Origin: JAVBUY01 sp031552735
GTDB lineage: Bacteria; Bacillota; Clostridia; Christensenellales; Aristaeellaceae
Reading direction: 5' to 3'
Length of the DNA: 64,000 bases
Assembly: GCA_031552735.1 (NCBI GenBank)
Contig: JAVBMF010000006.1
Coordinates: 1 to 64,000 of the forward strand
Shown here: positions 57,887 to 64,000 of the stretch, in pieces
Layout: each line of letters starts with the position of its first letter
Position numbering within the stretch: position 1 is the first letter of the stretch
Position numbers and translations under genes: made by a program
Notes under the pieces: generated by a model
What the model saw: the letters and a program-made list of their open reading frames with translations, nothing else
Databases searched by the model: none
Told to the model about the DNA's origin: nothing

Positions 57887-58948
57887 ATGCGTGAAAAACC
57901 GACCATGAAGACCATCGCGGATCAATTGGGCATCTCGATTGGCACGGTGGATCGCGCGCTGAAAAATCGCGGACGAATCCATGAGGAAACGCGTCGCCGC
58001 GTATTGGAAACCGCTAGGCAGCTTGGCTATCGTGCTTCTTCGTGGGAGGCGCAGTCGCCGAGCGCCCGTTCATTGCGCACAGTCGCGCTTTATCCGGCCA
58101 AGGACGAGCAGTTTTTTAACGAGATATCCAACGGCATGTCCGCCGCGATGCGGGACCTGATGGGGACGGGGATTTCGCTGGAGCGCATGCACACCATCCG
58201 TCATAGCCTGACCAGCCAGCAACACATGCTGGAGAAGCTGGGCGGTCGCATGGATGCGTGGGATGCTTTGATCCTCGCCGCCGCGCATCCGTCGGCACTC
58301 AATGAGGACATCAACCGCTTTGTGGACGCTGGCAAGGTAGTCATCACCATCGACTCGGACGCGGTAAACAGCAAACGCCTGCTGTTTGTCGGTCAGGATC
58401 AATATCGCAGTGGCTGCGTGGCCGCCAACTTAATGGGCGAGTTCCTGCACGGCGAAGGCACTGTGCTGCTGCTTACGGGCTTTCACAGCGTGTGGGGACA
58501 CGAGCAGCGGCTCAAAGGCTTTATGGAGATCGTGCGCCGCGATTACCCGCGCATCGGGCTAATCGGGCCGTATGAGTACTTTGACGAGGACTTTACCGTA
58601 CGTGAGCTCCTCTCCACCGCGCTGAAGCAACATCCGGAAATTACCGGCATCTACGGCACCAGTTCTGTGGCGCTGTCGCAGGCGGCGGCGCATTTGGTCG
58701 CGCAGGGCAAGCAGCACACCCGGCTGATCGGCTTTGACACCGATGATGAGATTGTGCAGTATCTGCGCGAGGGCGTGATTGACGCGACGCTATTACAGGA
58801 CCCATATGCGCAGGGATACTACTCGCTGCGCCTGCTGGCACGGCATGTGTTTGACCGTTGGGCTCCAAAGCGTTCCAGCTTTTACACACGTATGGAGATT
58901 CTGCTGCGGGAGAACGCGCACGGAAACGAGCTGCCGAATTTTGACTAG
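57887..58948 (+). CDS. LacI family transcriptional regulator
   Basis: A protein of 353 residues. The N-terminal HTH is MKTIADQLGISIGTVDRAL with the hinge helix EETRRRVLETARQLGY. A periplasmic-binding-like domain follows (VALYPAKDEQFFNEISNGM, VVITIDSDAV, LIGFDTDDEIVQYLREG), close to ribose- or allose-type sensors. The ligand is unknown. The ribosome site AAGGACG lies far (16 bases) from ATG 57887; no better in-frame start was found. Confidence 0.9.
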   Translation: MREKPTMKTIADQLGISIGTVDRALKNRGRIHEETRRRVLETARQLGYRASSWEAQSPSARSLRTVALYPAKDEQFFNEISNGMSAAMRDLMGTGISLERMHTIRHSLTSQQHMLEKLGGRMDAWDALILAAAHPSALNEDINRFVDAGKVVITIDSDAVNSKRLLFVGQDQYRSGCVAANLMGEFLHGEGTVLLLTGFHSVWGHEQRLKGFMEIVRRDYPRIGLIGPYEYFDEDFTVRELLSTALKQHPEITGIYGTSSVALSQAAAHLVAQGKQHTRLIGFDTDDEIVQYLREGVIDATLLQDPYAQGYYSLRLLARHVFDRWAPKRSSFYTRMEILLRENAHGNELPNFD

Positions 58949-58986
58949 TGTCCTGACCCATGCTTAATGAACATCAAGGAGTCACC

Positions 58987-59784
58987 ATGATTATCATCGG
59001 AGAGAAGATCAATTCCACGCGCAAGGCGATTGCGCAGGCGATTGCCGACGGCGATGCGGGTGGCCTGTGCGCGTTGGCCATCGCACAGGCGGACGCGGGC
59101 GCGCATTATATTGATGTAAATGCGGGCACATTTGTTGGCGACGAAGCGGAGCACCTGTGCTGGCTTGTGCGCACCGTGCAGCAAGACAGGCCGCTTGCGC
59201 TGTGCATCGACACGCCCAATCCGGACGCGATGGCCGCAGCGCTCGGTGAAAACAAAAACCCAGACGTGCTGGTGAACTCTATCACGCTGGAAAAATCGCG
59301 CTGGGACGCGGTGCTTCCGCTGGTCACAGCGCACAAGGCGCGTGTGATCGCGCTGACCATGGACGACAGCGGCATGCCCGAAACCGCCGAGCAGCGGTTG
59401 GATATCGCGACAAAGATGATTGAAGGGCTGGTTGCCGCTGGCGTTGCACATGGCGATATTCTGATCGATCCGCTGGTACGCCCGGTGGCAACCGATACGC
59501 TGCACGCCAGCCGCACCATCGACGCCATTCGGCTGATCCGCCAGCGTCATCCCGGTGTGCACTTCGCGTGCGGTGCCAGCAATGTGTCGTATGGGCTGCC
59601 TGCACGCCGCCATATCAATCACGCGTTTCTGATTGCGGCGATGTGCGCGGGGTTGGACGGCGCGATCATAGACCCACTGGATCAACAGTGCATGAGTCTG
59701 GTCGCCGCAACCGAAACCGTACTGGGGCGGGATGAGTACTGTATGGAGTATATTGCGCAATTTCGCGAAGGCAAGATTGTCTGA
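58987..59784 (+). CDS. methyltetrahydrofolate:corrinoid methyltransferase
   Basis: A pterin-binding TIM barrel of 265 residues like AcsE/MtgA and the folate module of MetH: MIIIGEKINSTRK, YIDVNAGTF, LCIDTPNPDAM, VNSITLE, ILIDPLVRPVATD and the signature GASNVSYGLPARR. It moves the methyl group of methyl-THF to a corrinoid protein (reversible). AAGGAG lies five bases before ATG 58987. The corrinoid protein and the Wood-Ljungdahl genes are not nearby; the activator and the homocysteine methyltransferase lie at 11-14.5 kb. Confidence 0.92.
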   Translation: MIIIGEKINSTRKAIAQAIADGDAGGLCALAIAQADAGAHYIDVNAGTFVGDEAEHLCWLVRTVQQDRPLALCIDTPNPDAMAAALGENKNPDVLVNSITLEKSRWDAVLPLVTAHKARVIALTMDDSGMPETAEQRLDIATKMIEGLVAAGVAHGDILIDPLVRPVATDTLHASRTIDAIRLIRQRHPGVHFACGASNVSYGLPARRHINHAFLIAAMCAGLDGAIIDPLDQQCMSLVAATETVLGRDEYCMEYIAQFREGKIV

Positions 59785-59818
59785 CGTTGCACGCATGTAG
59801 GGGAAGGAGGGGGAAGGT

Positions 59819-61135
59819 ATGCGCGACCGCCGGCCACGCCGCATTTCCGCAGGCACATGGGTCGTGCTGTTCCTGACCGTCGCCACGCTCGGTCTGTGCG
59901 CGGTCACACTGCCGCGCCTGCTGGGCGCCGGGCACGACGTCACCATCAACCCCCGACTGCTGCTGGACGCATTGGTGGATTTAGACTTGCCCAATATGCC
60001 CGGCCAACAGCAGCCCGTTTCATTCCAGCAGGATCAGTCAACGCATGCGACAGCCGCGCCATCCATCTCGCCCTCGCCGACCGCCGGGCCAAGGCGGTTG
60101 AGCATCTGTGCGGTGGGCAGTGTCTTTGGCGCAAAAGATATTCGCCAGTCCGGCTATGACAAAGAGAGCAAAACATATCATTTCGAGGATATCTTCAGCG
60201 AGATTCGCCCTTATCTGTCCGAGGCAGATTTGGCGCTTTGCACCGCGGAAACAGCGTTTGGCGGCGAGGAAATAGGCTATAGCGACTACAACATGCCTGA
60301 TGAAATGCTTGATGCGCTGCGCGCGTCGGGCATGGACATGATCTCGCTGGCCAGTGAAAGCACGCTGACGCGTGGCATGGATGGCTTGAACAACACCATT
60401 CAGGCGCTGGAGAGTCGCGGTCTGATGGTTGCCGGGATTGATCCGCAGTTCACGACCTTGGGCGCTTCCTCGATTTTTCAGATCAACGACATCCAGATTT
60501 CCGTGCTGGGTTATACAGAAACGCTGAATAATGACAGCAAAAACCGCGTCAAGGCTTCGGAACGCGGCATCATCCCTATGATGGACATGGAGCGCATCAA
60601 GGCCGATATTGCCGACGCGCGCAAAAATGGTGCCGACCTTGTGATCGTAATGCCACACTGGGGTACAAAAAACAGCGCGAAGATCAGCAGTGATCAGCGC
60701 AAGTGGTCGGAGCAGTTGACCGCTGCCGGTGCGGACATTGTGCTGGGCGCGCATCCCAACGTTGTGCAGCGCATCGAGCGACAGACCGTGCAGCAGGGGA
60801 ACGGCGCCGCGCGCGATACGGTGGTTGCCTTTTCGCTGGGCAGCTTCCTGACCAATGTGCGCGACACCGCCAACTCCGCCAGCATCGTGCTGCGCATGGA
60901 CATTGAGATGGACCCCGCGACGCGCAAACTGACCATTGCGTCGTGCACCTATACACCCATCTGGGTATCACGGCTGCACGCCAATACCGGCAGTGGTTAC
61001 ACCTATCGCATCCTGCGCTCTGACGATGAGGATTCGCTTAAAGGGCTGGACGCAAACGCGACGGAGAGCATTCGTCTGGCAGCGGACTTCATCAAAAAAA
61101 CGTTGCAGGACAGCGCTGTGACACCGGCATTGTGA
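59819..61135 (+). CDS. CapA/PgsA-like metallophosphatase family protein
   Basis: A protein of 438 residues with an N-terminal membrane helix (~13-33) and a Pro/Thr/Ser-rich linker (~60-90). The CapA domain (PGA_cap) follows: AVGSVFGAKDIRQS, LALCTAETAFGG, MISLASESTLTRGMDGL, VIVMPHWGTK and VLGAHPNVVQRIE with FSLGSFLTN. CapA proteins are found in poly-gamma-glutamate export and more widely in Clostridia as surface enzymes of unknown substrate. It is likely extracellular. AAGGAGG lies seven bases ahead. Confidence 0.88.
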   Translation: MRDRRPRRISAGTWVVLFLTVATLGLCAVTLPRLLGAGHDVTINPRLLLDALVDLDLPNMPGQQQPVSFQQDQSTHATAAPSISPSPTAGPRRLSICAVGSVFGAKDIRQSGYDKESKTYHFEDIFSEIRPYLSEADLALCTAETAFGGEEIGYSDYNMPDEMLDALRASGMDMISLASESTLTRGMDGLNNTIQALESRGLMVAGIDPQFTTLGASSIFQINDIQISVLGYTETLNNDSKNRVKASERGIIPMMDMERIKADIADARKNGADLVIVMPHWGTKNSAKISSDQRKWSEQLTAAGADIVLGAHPNVVQRIERQTVQQGNGAARDTVVAFSLGSFLTNVRDTANSASIVLRMDIEMDPATRKLTIASCTYTPIWVSRLHANTGSGYTYRILRSDDEDSLKGLDANATESIRLAADFIKKTLQDSAVTPAL

Positions 61136-61150
61136 AACAACACAGCAAAT

Positions 61151-61181
61151 GACGGCAGATGCATCATCCGCCGTCTTTTTT
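61151..61181 (+). terminator. terminator of the capA-like gene
   Basis: The stem gacggc-gatg/catc-gccgtc is followed by six T. Confidence 0.85.
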
Positions 61182-61189
61182 CTTGCTTA

Positions 61190-63010
61190 CTATTCCAGCC
61201 AAGCCTCTGCGCTGGCGTCGCTGGGGGCAACCCAGCCGCCACGCGGTGACAGACTGAAGGACAAAAGCTGTGGGCCGTCCGGCATGCAGCTGCGCTTGAA
61301 TTGCTGTGAGAAGAAGCGACGGACAAATGTGCGCAGTGTGTCGCGTATTTGCTGTTCAGTGTAGCGTGGCCCGAACGCCCAAGTCGCCAATTGCAGCAGC
61401 TTCTCCGGCGTCGCGCCCGAATCCATCACATGATAGAGAAAGAAGTCGTGCAGCGCGTAGTCGCCGAGAAGCGCCTCGGTGCGCTGCGCGATTGCGCCGT
61501 TGTCGCCGGGCAGCAATTCCGGCGAAATGGGCGTATCAATTACATCCTCGAGCAGCGCTAGCTCCTTTTCGGCCAGTGTCTGCATACCGGCTGCGCGAAT
61601 CAAAGCGGGGATCAGCGTCTTTGGGACGCCGCAGTTGATGCCATACATCGACATGTGATCGCCATTGTAGGTACACCAGCCCAGCGCAATTTCCGACAGA
61701 TCGCCGGTGCCCAGCACCAGCCCACCAACGCGGTTGGCATAGTCCATCAGAATTTGCGTGCGCTCGCGCGCCTGCGCGTTCTCGTAGGTCACATCGCGCG
61801 CGGCAGGATCATGACCGATATCCTTGAGGTGCTGCGCCACGCTGTCCGCGATCGGAATGGTGCGCAGCGTTACGCCCAGTGTCTCGCACAAGCCGATGGC
61901 ATTGCCCAATGTGCGATCGGTTGTGCCGGGACCGGGCATGGTGATGGCATGGATATCCTGCGCGCTCCGGTCGGTTTTGCGAAACGCGCGGGCGGTTGTT
62001 AGCAACGCCAGCGTGGAGTCTAGGCCGCCAGAAATGCCCAGCACAATTTTGCCAATACCGGTGTGTGTTAGTCGCGTGGTCAGCGCTTGACCCTGCATAG
62101 TCAGCAGTTCATCCAGATATGCAGTTTCTCCATCGGGGGGCAGATATGGTGCCGCGGGTATGGGGCGCGCGGGCTGCTGGGGCGCGTGCAATGGCTGATA
62201 GGGCAGCTCGATAACCGGTGCGTCTGACACCGGCATACGCGCCATGCTGCGCTGATAGCTGATGCGCGGCAGATCGATATCCGCGACACACAGGCCGCCG
62301 TTATCGGCATAACACGCGCCTTCCGCGACACAAAGGCCAGGCTCAAACGCGGCGGTGTAGCCATCGAATACATGATCGGTGGTCGATTCGCCAGTGCCCG
62401 CGCAGGCGTAGAGCAACGCGCATCGCGCGTCATCCGCGCGCACAGCAAGCTGACGGGCGCGCTGTTTGCGCGCATGCAGTGTTGCCGGAAAAGCCGAAGG
62501 CAGCAGCAGCAACGGCGCATCGCCTGCGTGGATCTGAAAGCGGCATGCACCCCAATCAAAGGCGAGGTCCGGCGCGACGGGAATGACCTGCGCGCCGATG
62601 TGCACCGACTGCGGCGCGTGCGCGCCACTGACAAACCAACGTTCATACCCGGACACATCTTCGGCTGGCACGATACCGCAGATGCGCTGCTTGTGCAGTA
62701 CGGCGGCACAAAGATATAGGTTGCCCGACATCATCATCGGCAGGCCACATACGACCACCGCGTCGCCAGTGGTTTCAGCAAGCAGAGAAAGTGAGGCTAG
62801 TGCTTTTTGCTGCAAAGCGGGTTGGAAGAACAAATCCCCGCAGGTGGCGCCCGTGATGCTCAGCGCGGGAAAAAGCACCATCTGTGCGCCGTGCTGCGCG
62901 GTATTGGCGGCGGCGAAGAGCATTTGCTCGGTATTGTAGGTGCAGTCAGCAGGCCGCACCAGCGGCGAACACGCCGCGATGCGCACGAATGGAGAAAGGT
63001 TCGCTTTCAT
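61190..63010 (-). CDS. nadE: NAD+ synthetase with degenerate glutaminase domain
   Basis: An enzyme of 606 residues. The C-terminal synthetase domain (~300-606) is intact, with the pyrophosphatase P-loop SGGLDST and the NaAD site GTGDLSEIALGWCTYNGDHMSMYG. The N-terminal nitrilase-type glutaminase domain is recognisable (TCGDLF, GTGESTTDHVFDGY), but the three catalytic positions are altered: Ala49 for Glu in FPALSITG, Ala116 for Lys in VPAEDV, and His161 for Cys in FQIHAGD, with a shortened loop. Glutamine would not be hydrolysed, so the enzyme likely uses free ammonia. Its start ATG 63010 follows AAAAGGATG; the longer frame crosses the tRNA and is rejected. Confidence 0.93.
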   Translation of the reverse strand: MKANLSPFVRIAACSPLVRPADCTYNTEQMLFAAANTAQHGAQMVLFPALSITGATCGDLFFQPALQQKALASLSLLAETTGDAVVVCGLPMMMSGNLYLCAAVLHKQRICGIVPAEDVSGYERWFVSGAHAPQSVHIGAQVIPVAPDLAFDWGACRFQIHAGDAPLLLLPSAFPATLHARKQRARQLAVRADDARCALLYACAGTGESTTDHVFDGYTAAFEPGLCVAEGACYADNGGLCVADIDLPRISYQRSMARMPVSDAPVIELPYQPLHAPQQPARPIPAAPYLPPDGETAYLDELLTMQGQALTTRLTHTGIGKIVLGISGGLDSTLALLTTARAFRKTDRSAQDIHAITMPGPGTTDRTLGNAIGLCETLGVTLRTIPIADSVAQHLKDIGHDPAARDVTYENAQARERTQILMDYANRVGGLVLGTGDLSEIALGWCTYNGDHMSMYGINCGVPKTLIPALIRAAGMQTLAEKELALLEDVIDTPISPELLPGDNGAIAQRTEALLGDYALHDFFLYHVMDSGATPEKLLQLATWAFGPRYTEQQIRDTLRTFVRRFFSQQFKRSCMPDGPQLLSFSLSPRGGWVAPSDASAEAWLE

Positions 63011-63050
63011 ATCAACCCATCCTTTTTGGTGTTTGCCGTTGTGCAGGCTT

Positions 63051-63079
63051 AGTGTACCATAATATGTGATTGCTGACAA
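63051..63079 (-). promoter_or_regulatory. sigma-A promoter of nadE
   Basis: On the minus strand TTGTCA, 17 bases, TACACT; it lies right after the tRNA terminator. Confidence 0.7.
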
Positions 63080-63082
63080 ACG

Positions 63083-63119
63083 AAAAGCCCTCGCGGATGT
63101 ATATCCGAAAGGGCTTTTC
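63083..63119 (-). terminator. terminator of the tRNA operon
   Basis: The stem aaaagccc/gggctttt with an inner cggat/atccg, read on the minus strand with a T run in the outer arm. Confidence 0.8.
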
Positions 63120-63121
63120 TG

Positions 63122-63196
63122 TGGCACCTCCAAGGGGAATCGAACCCCTGATTTCGCCTTGAGAGGGCGACGTCTTAACCGCTTGACCATGGAGGC
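63122..63196 (-). tRNA. tRNA-Glu (anticodon CTC)
   Basis: Cloverleaf complete on the minus strand: 7-base acceptor stem with CCA encoded, D arm GTCAAGCGGTTAAGAC, anticodon arm tcgcc-CTCTCAA-ggcga, and T arm AGGGG-TTCGATT-CCCCT. The anticodon CTC reads GAG. It is 4 bases from tRNA-Gln in the same transcript. Confidence 0.97.
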
Positions 63197-63200
63197 ATAT

Positions 63201-63274
63201 TGGCTGGGGAACTAGGATTCGAACCTAGACAATACGAGTCAGAGTCGTAGGTGCTACCATTACACAATTCCCCA
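63201..63274 (-). tRNA. tRNA-Gln (anticodon CTG)
   Basis: Complete cloverleaf on the minus strand: acceptor TGGGGAA with CCA encoded, anticodon arm tacga-CTCTGAC-tcgta, and T arm with GGTTCGAATCC. The anticodon CTG reads CAG. It is the first tRNA of the operon. Confidence 0.97.
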
Positions 63275-63305
63275 ATATGCTGGCCTTTTTCGACCGGCGA
63301 GTTAT

Positions 63306-63334
63306 ATTATAGGCAATGCGAACGGTGTTGTCAA
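63306..63334 (-). promoter_or_regulatory. strong promoter of the tRNA operon
   Basis: On the minus strand consensus TTGACA, 17 bases, consensus TATAAT, starting about 30 bases before tRNA-Gln. Confidence 0.9.
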
Positions 63335-63450
63335 GCAAAATTCTTTTCTGGAAAACGCTGGCATTCATGTGCAAAATCGTGTAGAATAATGTCAAAATTT
63401 GTCGCATTACCAATGCGATATGCATACGCGTGGAAAGGCATGGTGTATCT

Positions 63451-63882
63451 ATGAAAAAGAAGAAGCAGCTCAAAGCACGCGAAAAAACGGCGATTGTGCT
63501 GCTGGCACTGCTTTATCTGGTATTGTTTGTATATGGCATCACCCATAACGGCGTGCTGATTACGCGAGAGAGCTTCGCATCGGCGCAGGCAGAACCAACC
63601 GAACTGCCGGTTTTTCGCGCGCCAATGTCCACCGCATCCGTCGCCGTCGAACCAACCGCCATGCCACAGGAACTAAAGCGTGGCAAGGTGAATCTCAATC
63701 AAGTTGACCAATGGGTGCTGGAAGCGATTCCCGGCGTGGGCGAGGCTATCGCGCAGCGAATGATAGCGTATCGGGATCAGCATGGTGGATTTCGCGCGAT
63801 AGAAGAGCTGCGCCGTATACAGGGAATCGGCGAAAAGCTCTATAGCGTGTTGGGCGAATATCTGGAAGTACCGGAGCCATAG
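63451..63882 (+). CDS. ComEA-like helix-hairpin-helix protein
   Basis: A protein of 143 residues with an N-terminal membrane helix (~14-33), a Pro/Thr-rich linker and a C-terminal pair of helix-hairpin-helix motifs (~75-143): LNQVDQWVLEAIPGVGEAIAQRMIAYR and LRRIQGIGEKLYSVLGEYL. This is the DNA-binding part of ComEA-type receptors, but the usual SLBB domain is missing, so a role in DNA uptake is not sure. The start could be ATG 63451 or GTG 63430; no strong ribosome site is seen. Confidence 0.82.
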   Translation: MKKKKQLKAREKTAIVLLALLYLVLFVYGITHNGVLITRESFASAQAEPTELPVFRAPMSTASVAVEPTAMPQELKRGKVNLNQVDQWVLEAIPGVGEAIAQRMIAYRDQHGGFRAIEELRRIQGIGEKLYSVLGEYLEVPEP

Positions 63883-63885
63883 CGC

Positions 63886-64000
63886 TCAAGCCGCTTGCCG
63901 GTCTCGCACGTTGGCAAACAGCATGCTGAGATTGATCAGCACACTGAGCGTCTGCCCGGCAATCATGGCATAGGCGCACCCGGATAGCCGCAGATGCGGC
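63886..64000 (-). CDS. C-terminal end of a membrane protein (partial)
   Basis: The last 37 residues of a minus-strand gene run to the stop at 63886. They hold one hydrophobic helix (AYAMIAGQTLSVLINLSMLF) and a basic end. The pattern recalls the last helix of SpoVB/MATE-type flippases (…GCAYAMIAGQ…LINL), but this is only a guess; the other 90% of the gene lies beyond the window. Confidence 0.4.
   Translation of the reverse strand, partial: PHLRLSGCAYAMIAGQTLSVLINLSMLFANVRDRQAA

Overview
The window is a 64 kb stretch of GC-rich chromosome, almost certainly from a Gram-positive, probably spore-capable Clostridia-type Firmicute. The evidence is gene order and content: tig-clpP-clpX-lonB-lonA-ysxC, an mraZ-to-ftsZ division and wall cluster with a PASTA-bearing transpeptidase and divIB, the darA-holB-ricT operon, a YtrA-type GntR/ABC operon, DegV, a PdaB-like deacetylase, Xpt and strong AGGAGG ribosome binding sites. 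No rRNA, CRISPR array, prophage or insertion sequence was seen. Species cannot be told from the sequence. Most promoters listed share a sigma-A layout with a 17-base spacer.

Layout. 1-3.2 kb: end of an MFS transporter, a small lipoprotein, a TfoX C-terminal-like helix-hairpin-helix protein and a YgiQ radical SAM protein. 3.25-11.1 kb (minus strand): one giant gene for a cyclic beta-1,2-glucan synthase-type protein of 2616 residues. 11.2-14.5 kb: a RACo-like [2Fe-2S]/ASKHA corrinoid-protein activator, a small PH-domain membrane protein, and a convergent homocysteine methyltransferase. 14.7-23.2 kb: the protein quality control block. 23.2-23.75 kb: an AT-rich scar with a small immunity-like gene and the tail of a lost upstream gene. 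23.7-25.7 kb: GntR/ABC operon with an inverted-repeat operator. 25.7-29.4 kb: acetyltransferase-like protein, small proteins, a Cys-rich CAP protein and a metallophosphoesterase. 29.7-43.2 kb: cell division and peptidoglycan precursor genes. 43.2-48 kb: secreted and small proteins, xpt, degV, a deacetylase and a tandem OB-fold protein. 48-56.3 kb: yerC-like regulator, pcrA, ligA, an AIR-synthase-like protein, darA, holB and ricT. 56.3-63.9 kb: ferredoxin, ROK and LacI regulators, a methyltetrahydrofolate methyltransferase, a CapA-like protein, NAD synthetase, tRNA-Glu and tRNA-Gln, and a ComEA-like protein. The last bases hold the end of a membrane protein gene.

How the genes fit together. 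The central 13 kb makes UDP-MurNAc-peptide precursors and the septal machinery (MurE, MraY, MurD, FtsW, MurA, DivIB, FtsA, FtsZ). It lacks rsmH, murF, murG, murB and murC, which must lie elsewhere. Homocysteine methyltransferase, corrinoid activator and methyltetrahydrofolate methyltransferase are scattered pieces of a B12-dependent methionine synthase; the corrinoid-binding part is not in the window. The most striking single-gene observation is the NAD synthetase: its N-terminal glutaminase domain has lost all three catalytic residues (Glu, Lys, Cys) while the synthetase motifs are intact.
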